A stretch of DNA of 64,000 bases from Crocinitomicaceae bacterium (GCA_016708105.1 JADJGJ010000001.1:1302001-1366000); one strand, 5' to 3'; numbered from the stretch's first letter, positions 24,777 to 33,894 are shown. Notes: generated by a model not told the origin, from the sequence alone. Numbers and translations are program-made.

Positions 24777-25648
24777 TTTTTAGCCAGGTTTTGAATCAGG
24801 GACAAAAGTATGTATAAAATTATAATGAGCGGAATGGCGAGCCACCACAAAGTTGCCAACAGAATAACGCATGCTGTTAAGAAAATGAAGCGTATTTCAT
24901 TTCCCTTCCATCCGAATGATTTGAATTTAAGCGCAAAAAGTGGAAGTTCAGCAACCAATAAAAAGGAGAAAACCACCGTTGTAACAACTAAAAAAACGGG
25001 ATTTAAAATGAGATCACTTACATTGCCTGCCCAGCTTGCCTGATTGTTTGAAAGCTGAATGAGAATCAATGGAAAGGATGCAAAAAACAAGGTGTTGGCA
25101 GGTGTAGGCACCCCAATGAATGAATCTGACTGACGCGTATCCAAATTGAATTTTGCCAACCGAAACATAGACATTACCGGAATCAGTAATGCAATAAAAG
25201 GAAGAAAGGGCATGAAACTATGCGTGGTAATCTCGACGTTCTCAGTAAGTCCGTTGGACTGTTGTAAAATTTCTGTCCCGGTAATCTGACTAATATTTAC
25301 GATACCATTACTTAGATTTTTTTCAGTAAAAAAAGTAGCCAGATGATTGAGTAAAATAGAATCGTGGGATAAAATATTTGGCATATCAAGCAATACAAAT
25401 ACCATTACCCCGGGTGCCACGCCAAAGGTTACCATGTCAGCCAATGAGTCAAGTTGTTTACCTAATTCACTTTGTACTTTTAAAAGTCGGGCAGCAAATC
25501 CATCAAAAAAATCTAAGAAGGCTGAAATGAAAATGCAAAAAGGGGCTAATTCCAAATATCCTGTAAGTGAGAAAACAATTGCAAGTACACCACCTACAAG
25601 ATTGCCTGCGGTGAATAAATTTGGAATTTGCTGTTTGATTTTGGACAC
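24773..25648 (-). CDS. pssA: CDP-diacylglycerol--serine O-phosphatidyltransferase
   Basis: This integral membrane enzyme (291 aa from a GTG at 25648) makes phosphatidylserine, the precursor of phosphatidylethanolamine. The CDP-alcohol phosphotransferase motif is complete: DGFAARLLKVQSELGKQLDS followed by LAD (DG-x2-AR-x8-G-x3-D-x3-D). Several hydrophobic helices follow (PFIALLIPVMSMFRLAKF, FLLVAELPLFALKFK). The GTG is chosen because SKIKQQIPNLFTAGN is where family proteins start; an ATG at 25717 would add 23 residues. Confidence 0.88.
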   Translation of the reverse strand: MSKIKQQIPNLFTAGNLVGGVLAIVFSLTGYLELAPFCIFISAFLDFFDGFAARLLKVQSELGKQLDSLADMVTFGVAPGVMVFVLLDMPNILSHDSILLNHLATFFTEKNLSNGIVNISQITGTEILQQSNGLTENVEITTHSFMPFLPFIALLIPVMSMFRLAKFNLDTRQSDSFIGVPTPANTLFFASFPLILIQLSNNQASWAGNVSDLILNPVFLVVTTVVFSFLLVAELPLFALKFKSFGWKGNEIRFIFLTACVILLATLWWLAIPLIIILYILLSLIQNLAKK

Positions 25649-25778
25649 CTTGCAAATTTGCAGATTAATTCGGCTTAAAAAATGCGTGAATAAAAAAAAC
25701 CACAATTTGCCATCCATTTGTGCCGCTCAAACGTTATATGAACAGTGCGGTTACAATTTTTTAAAGATTACTGAGTTA

Positions 25779-25805
25779 TTGCAGTGTACCTAATTTGTAA
25801 CTTTA
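25779..25805 (+). promoter_or_regulatory. Probable promoter of the porV2-porU2 operon
   Basis: TTG (25779-25781) and TAACTTTA (25798-25805) resemble the -33/-7 pair with one mismatch in the -7 box. The leader to the ATG at 25816 would be only a few bases. Confidence 0.4.
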
Positions 25806-25815
25806 CTGACTTGTC

Positions 25816-26922
25816 ATGAGAATTAAAATTATTTCAACTGCTGCCACGTTTGCGTTTGGTTATCTTGCATTTTCACAAGGTGATCTGGCTCCAAAATATT
25901 CTAATGAATTTTTACAAATTGGCGTTGGTGCTAATGCCTTGGGTATGTCCAATGCATCTGTAGCCGGGGTTGATGATGTCACTTCAGGTTACTGGAATCC
26001 GGCTGGGTTGACTGGCGTTCATGACTTTTTACAAATTGGTGCCATGCATGCTGAATACTTTGCCGGCATTGCAAAATATGATTATATAGGCATTGCTAAA
26101 CCTATTGATGCAAACAGTACAGCCGGTTTTACCTTTATTCGTTTTGGTGTTGATGATATTCCAAATACTACGCAACTCATAGATGCATCAGGGAATATTG
26201 ATTATGATAAAATCACCACGTTTTCAGCAGGGGATTATGGTTTTTTATTTTCATACGCCAGAAAAATGCCTGTTGAAGGCCTCAGCGTGGGTGGAAACTT
26301 CAAAGTAATTTATCGTCATGTGGGTGATTTTGCGCGCTCATGGGGTTTTGGTCTTGATGCTGCTGCCACATATCAGCTTGGAGAGAAATGGAGATTTGGT
26401 GCAGTGGTGCGTGATGTAACTTCTACATTCAACGCTTGGTCATATAATTTAGATGATCAAATGATAGAAACTTTTGAACTCACCGGAAATGAAATACCTG
26501 AAAACGGTCTTGAACTCACACTTCCAAAAATTATTCTGGGCGCTAGCTTCAAACAAAATATTGTCAAAGAATTTTATGTGCGTTCTGAAATCAATTTTGA
26601 CTTAAATACTGACGGTCGTAGAAATGTACTCATTCGTACCTCTCCGGTGAGCATTGATCCTCATATTGGAATAGAACTGGGCTACGGCAAATGGGTTGCC
26701 TTGCGCGCCGGTATAGGCAATTTTCAATGGATAAAAAATCCTGATCTAACTGAATCTCTTACACTGCAACCTAATATTGGCATTGGAGTTGGTTTCAAAG
26801 ATGTGAGAATTGATTATGCCTTTACTGATATTGGTGATGCATCTGTTGCTTTATATTCTCATATTTTTTCATTGAGATTTAGTATTCCTGATCCCAAAAA
26901 AGAAAGTGAAAGTACCATGTAA
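25816..26922 (+). CDS. porV2: PorV2-type outer-membrane protein of the type IX secretion system
   Basis: This 368-aa protein begins with a signal peptide (MRIKIISTAATFAFGYLAFSQG). It then shows the PorV/PorQ opening pattern: FLQIGVGANALGMSNASVAGVDDVTSGYWNPAGL. The rest is beta-barrel-like, with alternating strands, GLSVGGNFKVIYRH, and a final aromatic strand (FSLRFSIPDP). PorV proteins shuttle T9SS cargo to the sortase PorU. The gene lies two bases before a PorU2-type protease, which makes the PorV2 assignment likely. Its exact role compared with the main PorV/PorU pair is unclear. Confidence 0.87.
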   Translation: MRIKIISTAATFAFGYLAFSQGDLAPKYSNEFLQIGVGANALGMSNASVAGVDDVTSGYWNPAGLTGVHDFLQIGAMHAEYFAGIAKYDYIGIAKPIDANSTAGFTFIRFGVDDIPNTTQLIDASGNIDYDKITTFSAGDYGFLFSYARKMPVEGLSVGGNFKVIYRHVGDFARSWGFGLDAAATYQLGEKWRFGAVVRDVTSTFNAWSYNLDDQMIETFELTGNEIPENGLELTLPKIILGASFKQNIVKEFYVRSEINFDLNTDGRRNVLIRTSPVSIDPHIGIELGYGKWVALRAGIGNFQWIKNPDLTESLTLQPNIGIGVGFKDVRIDYAFTDIGDASVALYSHIFSLRFSIPDPKKESESTM

Positions 26923-26924
26923 GC

Positions 26925-29900
26925 ATGAATAAATTTGTAGTCTATACGCTCTTGCTTTTTTCCTCTGCCTCTTTTGCGCAATATGGGAATGAGTGGATTG
27001 ATTATAGCCAGAAATATTATTCTTTCAAAATATGGCAAGATGGCGTATATAAATTAGATTATCCTCTGCTTGTGTCTGCCGGCGTTCCGGTTTCTACAAT
27101 TGATCCTGATAATTTTCAGATTTTTGGTTTTGAGCAAGAGCAATACATTTGGATTGAAGGCGGAAATGACGGGTCTTTTGATCCGGGTGATTACATTCTT
27201 TTCTATGGCAAGAAAAATGATTCGTGGCTTGATTCACTTATGTATGATAATTCAGATGATGTGTCAAATAAATATTACCCGCATTACAATGATACCATCA
27301 ACTATTTTCTGACATGGAATACCAGTGCTTCCAACTTGAGAATTCAAGAAGAGACAGATGTCAATTATGCGGCCTTCACACCGGTGCCGTATTTTTTGCG
27401 CACGGTACATCAATTTGGAACAAGTACCTACCTTGAAGGATACAAATTATCAGGCATGTCGTATGCCACCTATGTTGAAGGTGAAGGCTGGTATGGTCCA
27501 TTAGTTTATATGGCTAATCCAATAAATTATGATGAAGCCAATTTGTCAACAACCAATGTATATACCGGTGTTGGTGCACCCAATGCTACAGGGCTATCAG
27601 TTTCAGCAGGTGCGTCCAACGCCTATGATTCTCTTGCTGAAAATCACCATCTCATTTTTGAATATTCAACATCTGATATTGAATTGTATGATACCATTTT
27701 TAGCGGATATCAAAAGAATAATCTTTCATTCAGTGTTTCTCCAAACACCTTAGAAAGTCCGGTTACGCGCTTTAGACATCGGGTGCCTGATGACTTAGGA
27801 TTGGCTTCAGATTATCAGGCAGTGTCATTTGTTGACTTGACTTATCCGCATACCATGAATCTGGAAAATTCATCGTACTACAAAATGAAAATTCCGTTCA
27901 ATGCTACTGAATCAAAATCACGCTATGATTTTACCAATTTTAATTCTCCAAATCCTTGGGCTTTCACACTCAGCGGGCAGATGAAAAAAATTCCGGTGAT
28001 TGAAACTGCCGGAACCTTTCAGGTATTAGTGCCTAATGAATCGGGTTTTTCTGAACAAGAATTTGTTTTGTTTGATGAATCTCAAATCATCTCAATTTCT
28101 CAATTGAATGCGGTGAATGGCTCAGGAAATTTTACTGATTTTTCAACCGTAGATTTTGAATTGGCTTATCTCATTATTACGCATGCATCCCTTTGGTCAT
28201 CTGCAACAAATTATAAAGCATATAGAAAAAGTATTGCCGGAGGAAGTTATAATGTAGTGATGGCAGACGTGCAGGAATTGTATTTTCAGTTTGGCGGTGG
28301 CGTTGAAAAACATGTAATGGGGGTACGTCGGTTTTGTGATTATGCATGGAATCTTGCAACAAATAAACCAACCCATCTTTTTATTATTGGAAAAGGTGTG
28401 CGTGAAGCCAATGAAAGTATTTCAACGGGTCCGGGTACAAAACAACATGGAGGTGCATACGCCATGTGCATGGTACCTTCATTTGGATATCCGTCAAGTG
28501 ATAATCTTATTACTGCTCGTCTAGAAGGTAATTTATGGGATCCACTTTTGGCAACCGGGCGTCTTGCTGCGCTCACCAATGATGAAGTAAATCAATACTT
28601 GGCAAAAGTGCAGGAATATGAAGCTGCACAAGATCCGGCATCGTATTATTCTGTTGATGAAAAACTCTGGCAAAAAGAAGTCTTGCATTTTGGCGGTGGT
28701 GCAAATGCAAGTGAACAAAATACTTTCAAATATTATCTTGATATTTATGAAGAGACACTTGAAGACCCTGAAATGGGAGCCAATGTAACAGGCTTCTACA
28801 AAACAGTTTCTGATCCCATTGATCCGGTTACACTTTTTGAAGTAACAGATATTATTAATGAAGGCGTTTCAATCATGACATTTTTTGGGCACGCTTCTGC
28901 TGATGGCTTTGATCAGAATGTAGATGATCCGGCAAACTGGAATAATCAAGGAAAATATCCGCTGGTTGTTGGTAACGCTTGTCTTACCGGGAATATTCAT
29001 GAGCCTAATACCTATAGCGCGTCTGAAAATTATGTTTTGTTAGAAGATAAGGGAGCTATTGCTTTTTTAGCCAATGTGAAACAGGCTTTCTCCACTTCAC
29101 TGCACAGTTATTCAAATGAATTTTTCACCCAGGTATCTGAAACAAATTATGGCGGAACCATTGGAGAACATATTCAAAATACAATCATTTCAATTCAATC
29201 TACTAGCATGTCTTTCGGCTTGAAAAATGTATGTCTTGAAATGACGCTGCACGGTGATCCTGCATTGCGCGTCAATTATCATCAGGCGCCTGAACTTGAA
29301 GTAAATTACGGCAGCATTTTTGTCACACCAAATGAAGTTGATTTAACTACTGATTCAATTGATGTGAATGTCATCGTGTACAATATTGGTAAAGCTACTA
29401 CTGATACATTTGTTGTTGAACTTATTCGTTCATTCCCTAATGCAGGCGGAGATTCAATTTATACACAACCTGTCTATGGGTTAGGTTATATTGATACCAT
29501 TGTTTTTACTATTCCGCTTTATGTGAATGAAGGCTTGGGTTTAAATACTTTTTCAGTGACGGTTGATATTCCTGATTTTGTTGATGAGCATTTTGATGAG
29601 ATTGGCAATAACCAAATTTCAAAACAAGTTTTTTTTGATGTGGATGGTATCTATCCGGTTTGGCCTTATGATTATGCTGTTGTTCCTGATGATACACTTG
29701 TTCTCAAAGGTTCAACCGTAAATCCTTTTGCTGAAATGGGACAATATCGTTTTGAAATTGATACCACAGATTTATTTAACAGCCCTTTCAAAAAATTTTC
29801 TGCAGTGACTTCATTAGGCGGAGTAGTGGAGGTTAATTATAATCAGTGGTTGAATGCAAATACCGGTGTACCACAGCAACTCATATTGGAAGATAGTATG

Positions 29901-32051
29901 GTATATTTCTGGCGCGTGGCAGTTGAAGACACCGGCTCATATTATTGGATTGAATCTTCATTCCAACACATTGATGGAAAATCAGGCTGGGGACAAGATC
30001 ATTTTTTTCAATTTAAAAACGGAGAATTTAATTTTATTGAATACGATCGTGCTGCGCGAAGACGCTTTTTTGGATCAGCTTTTAAAACCATAGATGCAGA
30101 TGTGTATGGCAATGCTGATACCTGGCTTGAGTTTGCATTTACCTTATATCATATTGATGGTGAAATTGCAGAATATAATTTCTGTGGTATCAATCCACAA
30201 ATATTTGTTTGCGTGATTGATCCATGCACGTTGGAACCATGGGGAACTCCATGCGGTGGTGAAAATGAAGATCATCATTTTGGTGCGGCAAATGAAAACT
30301 GCGCTTGCCGCCCAAGAGTGGAATATCACTTTGGATTTCCGCAAGATAATCCGGTGTATATGGATTCATTAGAATACATGATTCTCAATGAAATTCCAGA
30401 TAGTTTTTATTACCTGATTTATACTTCACGCTATGCAAATTATGCTGCGTGGGATACGGTACACCCCAATATCTATAATGTTTTCCAAGGGCTAGGGTCA
30501 GATAGCATTTATCCCGGCAGGCCGCATGTGCCTTTTATTTTGTTTGGTCAAATGGGTGATCCGGCAGAATTTGTTGAAGTGTATGGACAAGACATTGAAG
30601 ACATTATTCACTTTGAAGATACCTTGTGGGGCTGTGACAATAAAGGGAGTGAAACGTCTACTCTCATTGGTCCGGCGCAAGAATGGTCAGCGCTTTATTG
30701 GAAACAATTTGCCATGGAAGATCCTTCAGAAGATTCTACCCGATTGCAGGTGTACGGAATTGATTGGGCAGGTTTGTCAACTGTTTTAATTGATACCATG
30801 TTTACTACTAATGATAGTATTATTACATTGAATACATTCATTGATGCAAATGATTATCCTTACCTCAGGTTGCATGCTGAATATTGGGATAGCACCGGGT
30901 TAACGCCCGCACAAGTTGACCGATGGCATGTGCTTTTCACCGGTGTACCTGAAGCCGCTTTGGATGGTACAGATGGATTTGTATGGTTGCCGGGTGATTC
31001 TTTGCAAGAAGGGCAACAACTTATTTTTGCAGCTGACATCAAAAATATTTCTGATTTGCCAATGGACTCACTCATGGTTAGGTATTATATTGAGAATGAT
31101 CAGCACCAATTAATTCCTCTTTCCTATCCAAGACAAGATTCATTGCGGGTTGGTCAAACATTTCGTGATACACTTTTTATTGATTCTGAAAATTTGGTTG
31201 GCTACAATAGTTTGTGGGTTGAGGTTAATCCATACGTGAGCGCAGGACAAACAGATCAGCCTGAAAAATATCATTTCAATAATATTGGTCAACTGCCTTT
31301 TGAAGTAGTTGCTGATGATGAAAATCCTATTCTTGACGTTACGTTTAATGGTTATCATATTCTCAACGGTGACATTGTTGATCCGCAATCTGAAATAATT
31401 ATCTCGCTAAAAGATGAGAATGATTTTTTCATCATGAATGAAGAATCAGACACAGCTTTTTTTGGTTTATATCTCACTTGGCCAGATGGAAATCAGCGGC
31501 GCTTAAATTTCAGAAATGCTTTGGGTGAACCCATGATGGAATGGATACCTGCAGACGGTTCAACAAAAAAATTTAAAATCATCTACAGAGCTGATCTTTC
31601 AATGGACGGAACGTATCGTTTGCTTGTGCAAGGTGCTGATAAATCAGGTAATATTTCAGGTGATTTTGAATACGATATTGAATTTGAAATTGATCATCAT
31701 TCTTCTATTACCAACTTGATGAACTATCCAAATCCGTTTTCAACTCAAACCCATTTCGTTTTTACGTTAACAGGTTCTGTTATTCCTGAAGAATTCACTA
31801 TTCAAATTATGACCGTTACCGGTAAAGTGGTGCGTGAAATTACGGTAGATGAATTAGGTCCAATTCACATTGGGCGCAACATTACAGAATACACTTGGGA
31901 TGGCACTGATGAGTATGGAGATGTGCTTGCAAACGGTGTCTATTTGTACAGGGTAATCGTAAAAATTGACGGTCAAACTGTTGATCATCGTGAGTCAGGT
32001 GCTGATAAATATTTTACTGAGAATTTTGGTAAGATGTATATTTTGAGGTGA
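26925..32051 (+). CDS. porU2: PorU2-type C25-family cysteine protease, probable second T9SS sortase
   Basis: This 1,708-aa protein has a signal peptide (MNKFVVYTLLLFSSASFAQ) and a gingipain-like C25 domain at about residues 410-780, with the catalytic His in MTFFGHASADG near residue 655 and the Cys in VVGNACLTGN near residue 685. Long beta-rich regions follow, including cysteine-rich segments (CVIDPCTLEPWGTPCGG near residue 1100), and a FlgD-like or sorting-type domain from about residue 1600 (NYPNPFSTQTHF, ANGVYLYRV). PorU sortases cleave the C-terminal signal of T9SS cargo and attach lipids. At 1,708 aa this is longer than canonical PorU and fits the PorU2 group. It is cotranscribed with porV2. 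Confidence 0.87.
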   Translation: MNKFVVYTLLLFSSASFAQYGNEWIDYSQKYYSFKIWQDGVYKLDYPLLVSAGVPVSTIDPDNFQIFGFEQEQYIWIEGGNDGSFDPGDYILFYGKKNDSWLDSLMYDNSDDVSNKYYPHYNDTINYFLTWNTSASNLRIQEETDVNYAAFTPVPYFLRTVHQFGTSTYLEGYKLSGMSYATYVEGEGWYGPLVYMANPINYDEANLSTTNVYTGVGAPNATGLSVSAGASNAYDSLAENHHLIFEYSTSDIELYDTIFSGYQKNNLSFSVSPNTLESPVTRFRHRVPDDLGLASDYQAVSFVDLTYPHTMNLENSSYYKMKIPFNATESKSRYDFTNFNSPNPWAFTLSGQMKKIPVIETAGTFQVLVPNESGFSEQEFVLFDESQIISISQLNAVNGSGNFTDFSTVDFELAYLIITHASLWSSATNYKAYRKSIAGGSYNVVMADVQELYFQFGGGVEKHVMGVRRFCDYAWNLATNKPTHLFIIGKGVREANESISTGPGTKQHGGAYAMCMVPSFGYPSSDNLITARLEGNLWDPLLATGRLAALTNDEVNQYLAKVQEYEAAQDPASYYSVDEKLWQKEVLHFGGGANASEQNTFKYYLDIYEETLEDPEMGANVTGFYKTVSDPIDPVTLFEVTDIINEGVSIMTFFGHASADGFDQNVDDPANWNNQGKYPLVVGNACLTGNIHEPNTYSASENYVLLEDKGAIAFLANVKQAFSTSLHSYSNEFFTQVSETNYGGTIGEHIQNTIISIQSTSMSFGLKNVCLEMTLHGDPALRVNYHQAPELEVNYGSIFVTPNEVDLTTDSIDVNVIVYNIGKATTDTFVVELIRSFPNAGGDSIYTQPVYGLGYIDTIVFTIPLYVNEGLGLNTFSVTVDIPDFVDEHFDEIGNNQISKQVFFDVDGIYPVWPYDYAVVPDDTLVLKGSTVNPFAEMGQYRFEIDTTDLFNSPFKKFSAVTSLGGVVEVNYNQWLNANTGVPQQLILEDSMVYFWRVAVEDTGSYYWIESSFQHIDGKSGWGQDHFFQFKNGEFNFIEYDRAARRRFFGSAFKTIDADVYGNADTWLEFAFTLYHIDGEIAEYNFCGINPQIFVCVIDPCTLEPWGTPCGGENEDHHFGAANENCACRPRVEYHFGFPQDNPVYMDSLEYMILNEIPDSFYYLIYTSRYANYAAWDTVHPNIYNVFQGLGSDSIYPGRPHVPFILFGQMGDPAEFVEVYGQDIEDIIHFEDTLWGCDNKGSETSTLIGPAQEWSALYWKQFAMEDPSEDSTRLQVYGIDWAGLSTVLIDTMFTTNDSIITLNTFIDANDYPYLRLHAEYWDSTGLTPAQVDRWHVLFTGVPEAALDGTDGFVWLPGDSLQEGQQLIFAADIKNISDLPMDSLMVRYYIENDQHQLIPLSYPRQDSLRVGQTFRDTLFIDSENLVGYNSLWVEVNPYVSAGQTDQPEKYHFNNIGQLPFEVVADDENPILDVTFNGYHILNGDIVDPQSEIIISLKDENDFFIMNEESDTAFFGLYLTWPDGNQRRLNFRNALGEPMMEWIPADGSTKKFKIIYRADLSMDGTYRLLVQGADKSGNISGDFEYDIEFEIDHHSSITNLMNYPNPFSTQTHFVFTLTGSVIPEEFTIQIMTVTGKVVREITVDELGPIHIGRNITEYTWDGTDEYGDVLANGVYLYRVIVKIDGQTVDHRESGADKYFTENFGKMYILR

Positions 32052-32080
32052 GAATTTTTTAATAATTGAGTTGTTTCATC

Positions 32081-32108
32081 TTTGATTTTTTTATTGCTGT
32101 TACCTTCG
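32081..32108 (+). promoter_or_regulatory. Probable promoter of the small membrane protein gene
   Basis: TTTG at 32081-32084 and TACCTTCG at 32101-32108 match the Bacteroidota promoter except for one -7 base. It supports the start codon at 32127 over an in-frame start at 32082 that would lie inside the promoter. Confidence 0.45.
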
Positions 32109-32126
32109 CTTCAACCAATTGATGCC

Positions 32127-32342
32127 ATGTCTGAATTATCAAACATTCTTTATAATACCTTTAATTCCAGTAAACATACCTTCGGAAAACCCTACGCAAG
32201 TACTTTAGGTTTATCAGGTAAAGAACAAACCATCTTTTTTATAATAGCCCTGATAATTGGAGTTTATGTTGGATTAAGATTGTGGTGGAGTTTGAGAAAT
32301 GACAAGAAGAAAAATTTAATTAAGTTAGCGGAGTGTTACTAA
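32127..32342 (+). CDS. Small single-span membrane protein, unknown function
   Basis: This 71-aa protein (ATG 32127) has an N-terminal soluble stretch (MSELSNILYNTFNSSKHTFG), a hydrophobic segment (TIFFIIALIIGVYVGLRLWW) and a basic tail (RNDKKKNLIK). I do not recognise a family. It follows the porU2 gene on the same strand with its own probable promoter. The open frame is short, so its reality is moderately supported. Confidence 0.45.
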   Translation: MSELSNILYNTFNSSKHTFGKPYASTLGLSGKEQTIFFIIALIIGVYVGLRLWWSLRNDKKKNLIKLAECY

Positions 32343-32358
32343 GAATGGGGTAGCCGAC

Positions 32359-32657
32359 AATCGAAAAATATTTTTACTCGACACGTTTAAGGTTGAGCCA
32401 AACGGGTTGCAAGTTTTGACCGTCGTGTAGGCGCAGGTCGCGACCTGCGCCTACGTCACGGATTTTAATTTGCAACCCTCATACGTACCAGCAATATTCT
32501 TTTGCATAATTTTAAAAAGATTTTCAACACAATTTTTTTTGTCAAACACCAATTCACTTCTATAAAATCTCAAATAATCATCGCTTAAAACTCATTTAAT
32601 TGATTAATTTTAGATTGGTGGTTATCTCAAAAGAGGTTTTTGGACGGACTGCCGTTA
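32359..32657. repeat. 300-bp repeat, copy 1, upstream of toxin-antitoxin pair 1
   Basis: The copy runs from AATCGAAAAATATTTT to TTTTTGGACGGACTGCCGTT and is closely similar over its length to 33528-33827. It contains a nested structure: outer arms GGGTTGCAA/TTGCAACCC enclose a 28-bp perfect palindrome at 32427-32454 (GTAGGCGCAGGTCG and its complement). No credible ORF lies in it. It fills most of the 383-base gene-free gap here. Confidence 0.92.
32427..32454. repeat. 28-bp perfect palindrome in repeat copy 1
   Basis: The first half GTAGGCGCAGGTCG is followed without spacer by its exact reverse complement. It is GC-rich within an AT-rich repeat. The same palindrome recurs in copy 2 at 33596-33623. 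Confidence 0.95.
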
Positions 32658-32688
32658 TAAACCATTCCAAAAATATTTCGAATTTCAC

Positions 32689-32719
32689 TTGACTTTATGT
32701 AACTTATAAGTTACCTTTG
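32689..32719 (+). promoter_or_regulatory. Promoter and palindromic operator of toxin-antitoxin pair 1
   Basis: TTGACTTT (from 32689) and TACCTTTG (32712-32719) form a Bacteroidota promoter. A perfect 16-bp palindrome GTAACTTATAAGTTAC (32699-32714) fills the spacer and overlaps the -7 box, which is a natural binding site for the XRE antitoxin. The toxin ATG at 32726 lies about where transcription should begin, so the mRNA may be leaderless or nearly so. Confidence 0.75.
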
Positions 32720-32725
32720 TGTTTT

Positions 32726-33076
32726 ATGATTAAAAAGGTTCGTCACGTTATAGCATATAAGAATTACTTCGAAGACTTCTTAAAGTCGCATCCGAAGAAA
32801 ATTCAAGACAAAATCTATAAGGTCATTGAAATTATTGAAACCTTTGAGCGTGTTCCGAACACATACTTAAAAGCATTAAAAGGAACGGACGGACTGTATG
32901 AAGCAAGAATTAAATTAGGTTCAAATATTTGGCGAGTATTTTGCTTTTTTGACGAAGGAAAACTTGTGATTCTTTTAAACGGCTTTGCAAAAAAGACGGA
33001 AAAAACACCTTCGAAGGAAATTGCAAAAGCTGAAAAATTAATGAGTGAATATTACCAAGAAAAAAAACGAAAATGA
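32726..33076 (+). CDS. RelE/HigB-family toxin of pair 1
   Basis: This 116-aa protein resembles the phage-Gp49/HigB branch of RelE toxins: IAYKNYFEDFLKSHPKKIQDKIYKVI, GTDGLYEARIKLGSNIWRVFCFFDEGKLVILLNGFAKKTEKTP, then basic C-terminal helix AKAEKLMSEYYQEKKRK. Such toxins are ribosome-dependent mRNA interferases. The toxin precedes the antitoxin, as in higBA, and overlaps it by four bases (ATGA). The ATG at 32726 is used because the promoter overlaps the only earlier in-frame start. A paralogous pair lies 1.1 kb downstream. Confidence 0.87.
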   Translation: MIKKVRHVIAYKNYFEDFLKSHPKKIQDKIYKVIEIIETFERVPNTYLKALKGTDGLYEARIKLGSNIWRVFCFFDEGKLVILLNGFAKKTEKTPSKEIAKAEKLMSEYYQEKKRK

Positions 33077-33366
33077 AAAACACAAAAAGTTGGAGCGACA
33101 TAAAAGACAACGTATACGGAAAAAAGGGTACTGAGAGAAGGGATCAACTTGATCGTGATACGGAAACATTTAAAATCGGACTTCTCTTGCGCGAATCTCG
33201 TGAAAAGAGAAATTTAACTCAACAAGATTTGGCCGAACTCGTTGACAAAAAACGAACTTATATTTCACGCGTTGAAAACGACGGAAGCAATATTACTTTG
33301 AGAACTTTATTTGATATTGTTGAAAAAGGACTTGGTGGTAAAGTCAAAATCGTAATTGACTTGTAA
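33073..33366 (+). CDS. XRE-family antitoxin of pair 1
   Basis: This 97-aa protein has an N-terminal linker (SWSDIKDNVYGKKGTERRDQL) that likely contacts the toxin, and a helix-turn-helix domain at about residues 35-90 (LRESREKRNLTQQDLAELVDKKRTYISRVENDGSNITLRTLFDIVE). It should neutralise the upstream toxin and repress the operon through the palindrome at 32699-32714. Start overlaps the toxin stop. Confidence 0.88.
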   Translation: MKNTKSWSDIKDNVYGKKGTERRDQLDRDTETFKIGLLLRESREKRNLTQQDLAELVDKKRTYISRVENDGSNITLRTLFDIVEKGLGGKVKIVIDL

Positions 33367-33527
33367 AAAACGGTTTATAACACCACAGGCCGCTATGTAA
33401 AGCCTCAAGCCCTGATCTCAGCGCTCACCTTATATTCAATATGTCAAAAATCTTATTTTTTAGCTGTTAATTGTTGGAAAATTGTGTTGGCATTTTGCGC
33501 CGGAATTTTTCACAACCGAACATTATA

Positions 33528-33827
33528 AATCGAAAAATATTTTGACTTGACAGATTTAAGGTTGTGCCAAACGGGTTGCAAGTTTTGACCATCGTGTAGG
33601 CGCAGGTCGCGACCTGCGCCTACGTCACGGATTTTCATTTGCAACCCTCATGCGTACCATCAATATTCTTTTGCATAATTTGAAGAATATTTTCAGCACG
33701 ATTTTTTTTGCCAAAAGCCAAATCACTTTTATAAAATCTCAAATAACCCTTGCTTAAAACTCATTTAATTGATTAATTTTAATGAGGCGGTTGGGGTTGA
33801 AAGGGGTTTTTGGACGGACTGCCGTTA
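33528..33827. repeat. 300-bp repeat, copy 2, upstream of toxin-antitoxin pair 2
   Basis: This is the second copy of the repeat at 32359-32657, with the same order of features and the 28-bp palindrome at 33596-33623. Similarity begins at AATCGAAAAATATTTT and ends at GGACGGACTGCCGTTA. The 161 bases before it (33367-33527) hold no gene; they start with ACGGTTTATAACACC, which contains an inverted match to the junction after copy 1. Confidence 0.92.
33596..33623. repeat. 28-bp perfect palindrome in repeat copy 2
   Basis: The palindrome is identical to 32427-32454, although nearby bases of the repeat differ between copies. Its exact conservation suggests recent duplication or selection on the palindrome. 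Confidence 0.95.
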
Positions 33828-33868
33828 GGTGGTAATTCAAAAATAAATTCTGAAAAGACTTGCGTCGT

Positions 33869-33890
33869 GTTAACTTTATAGTTAACTTTG
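33869..33890 (+). promoter_or_regulatory. Promoter box and operator-like palindrome of toxin-antitoxin pair 2
   Basis: GTTAACTTTATAGTTAAC (33869-33886) has 7-bp palindromic arms and runs into the -7 box TAACTTTG (33883-33890). The toxin GTG is at 33895, so a leaderless transcript is again likely. The operator has the same position as in pair 1 but a different sequence, which suggests insulated regulation. Confidence 0.7.
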
Positions 33891-33894
33891 TGTT

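Noticed and set aside
25347..25793. 148-aa plus-strand frame opposite pssA
   Set aside because: It is a shadow of the membrane enzyme gene; the minus frame has the full CDP-alcohol motif.
32427..32454. 28-bp palindrome as a tRNA or terminator
   Set aside because: It has no tRNA-like arms and no T tract; it is a spacer-free palindrome within a dispersed repeat.
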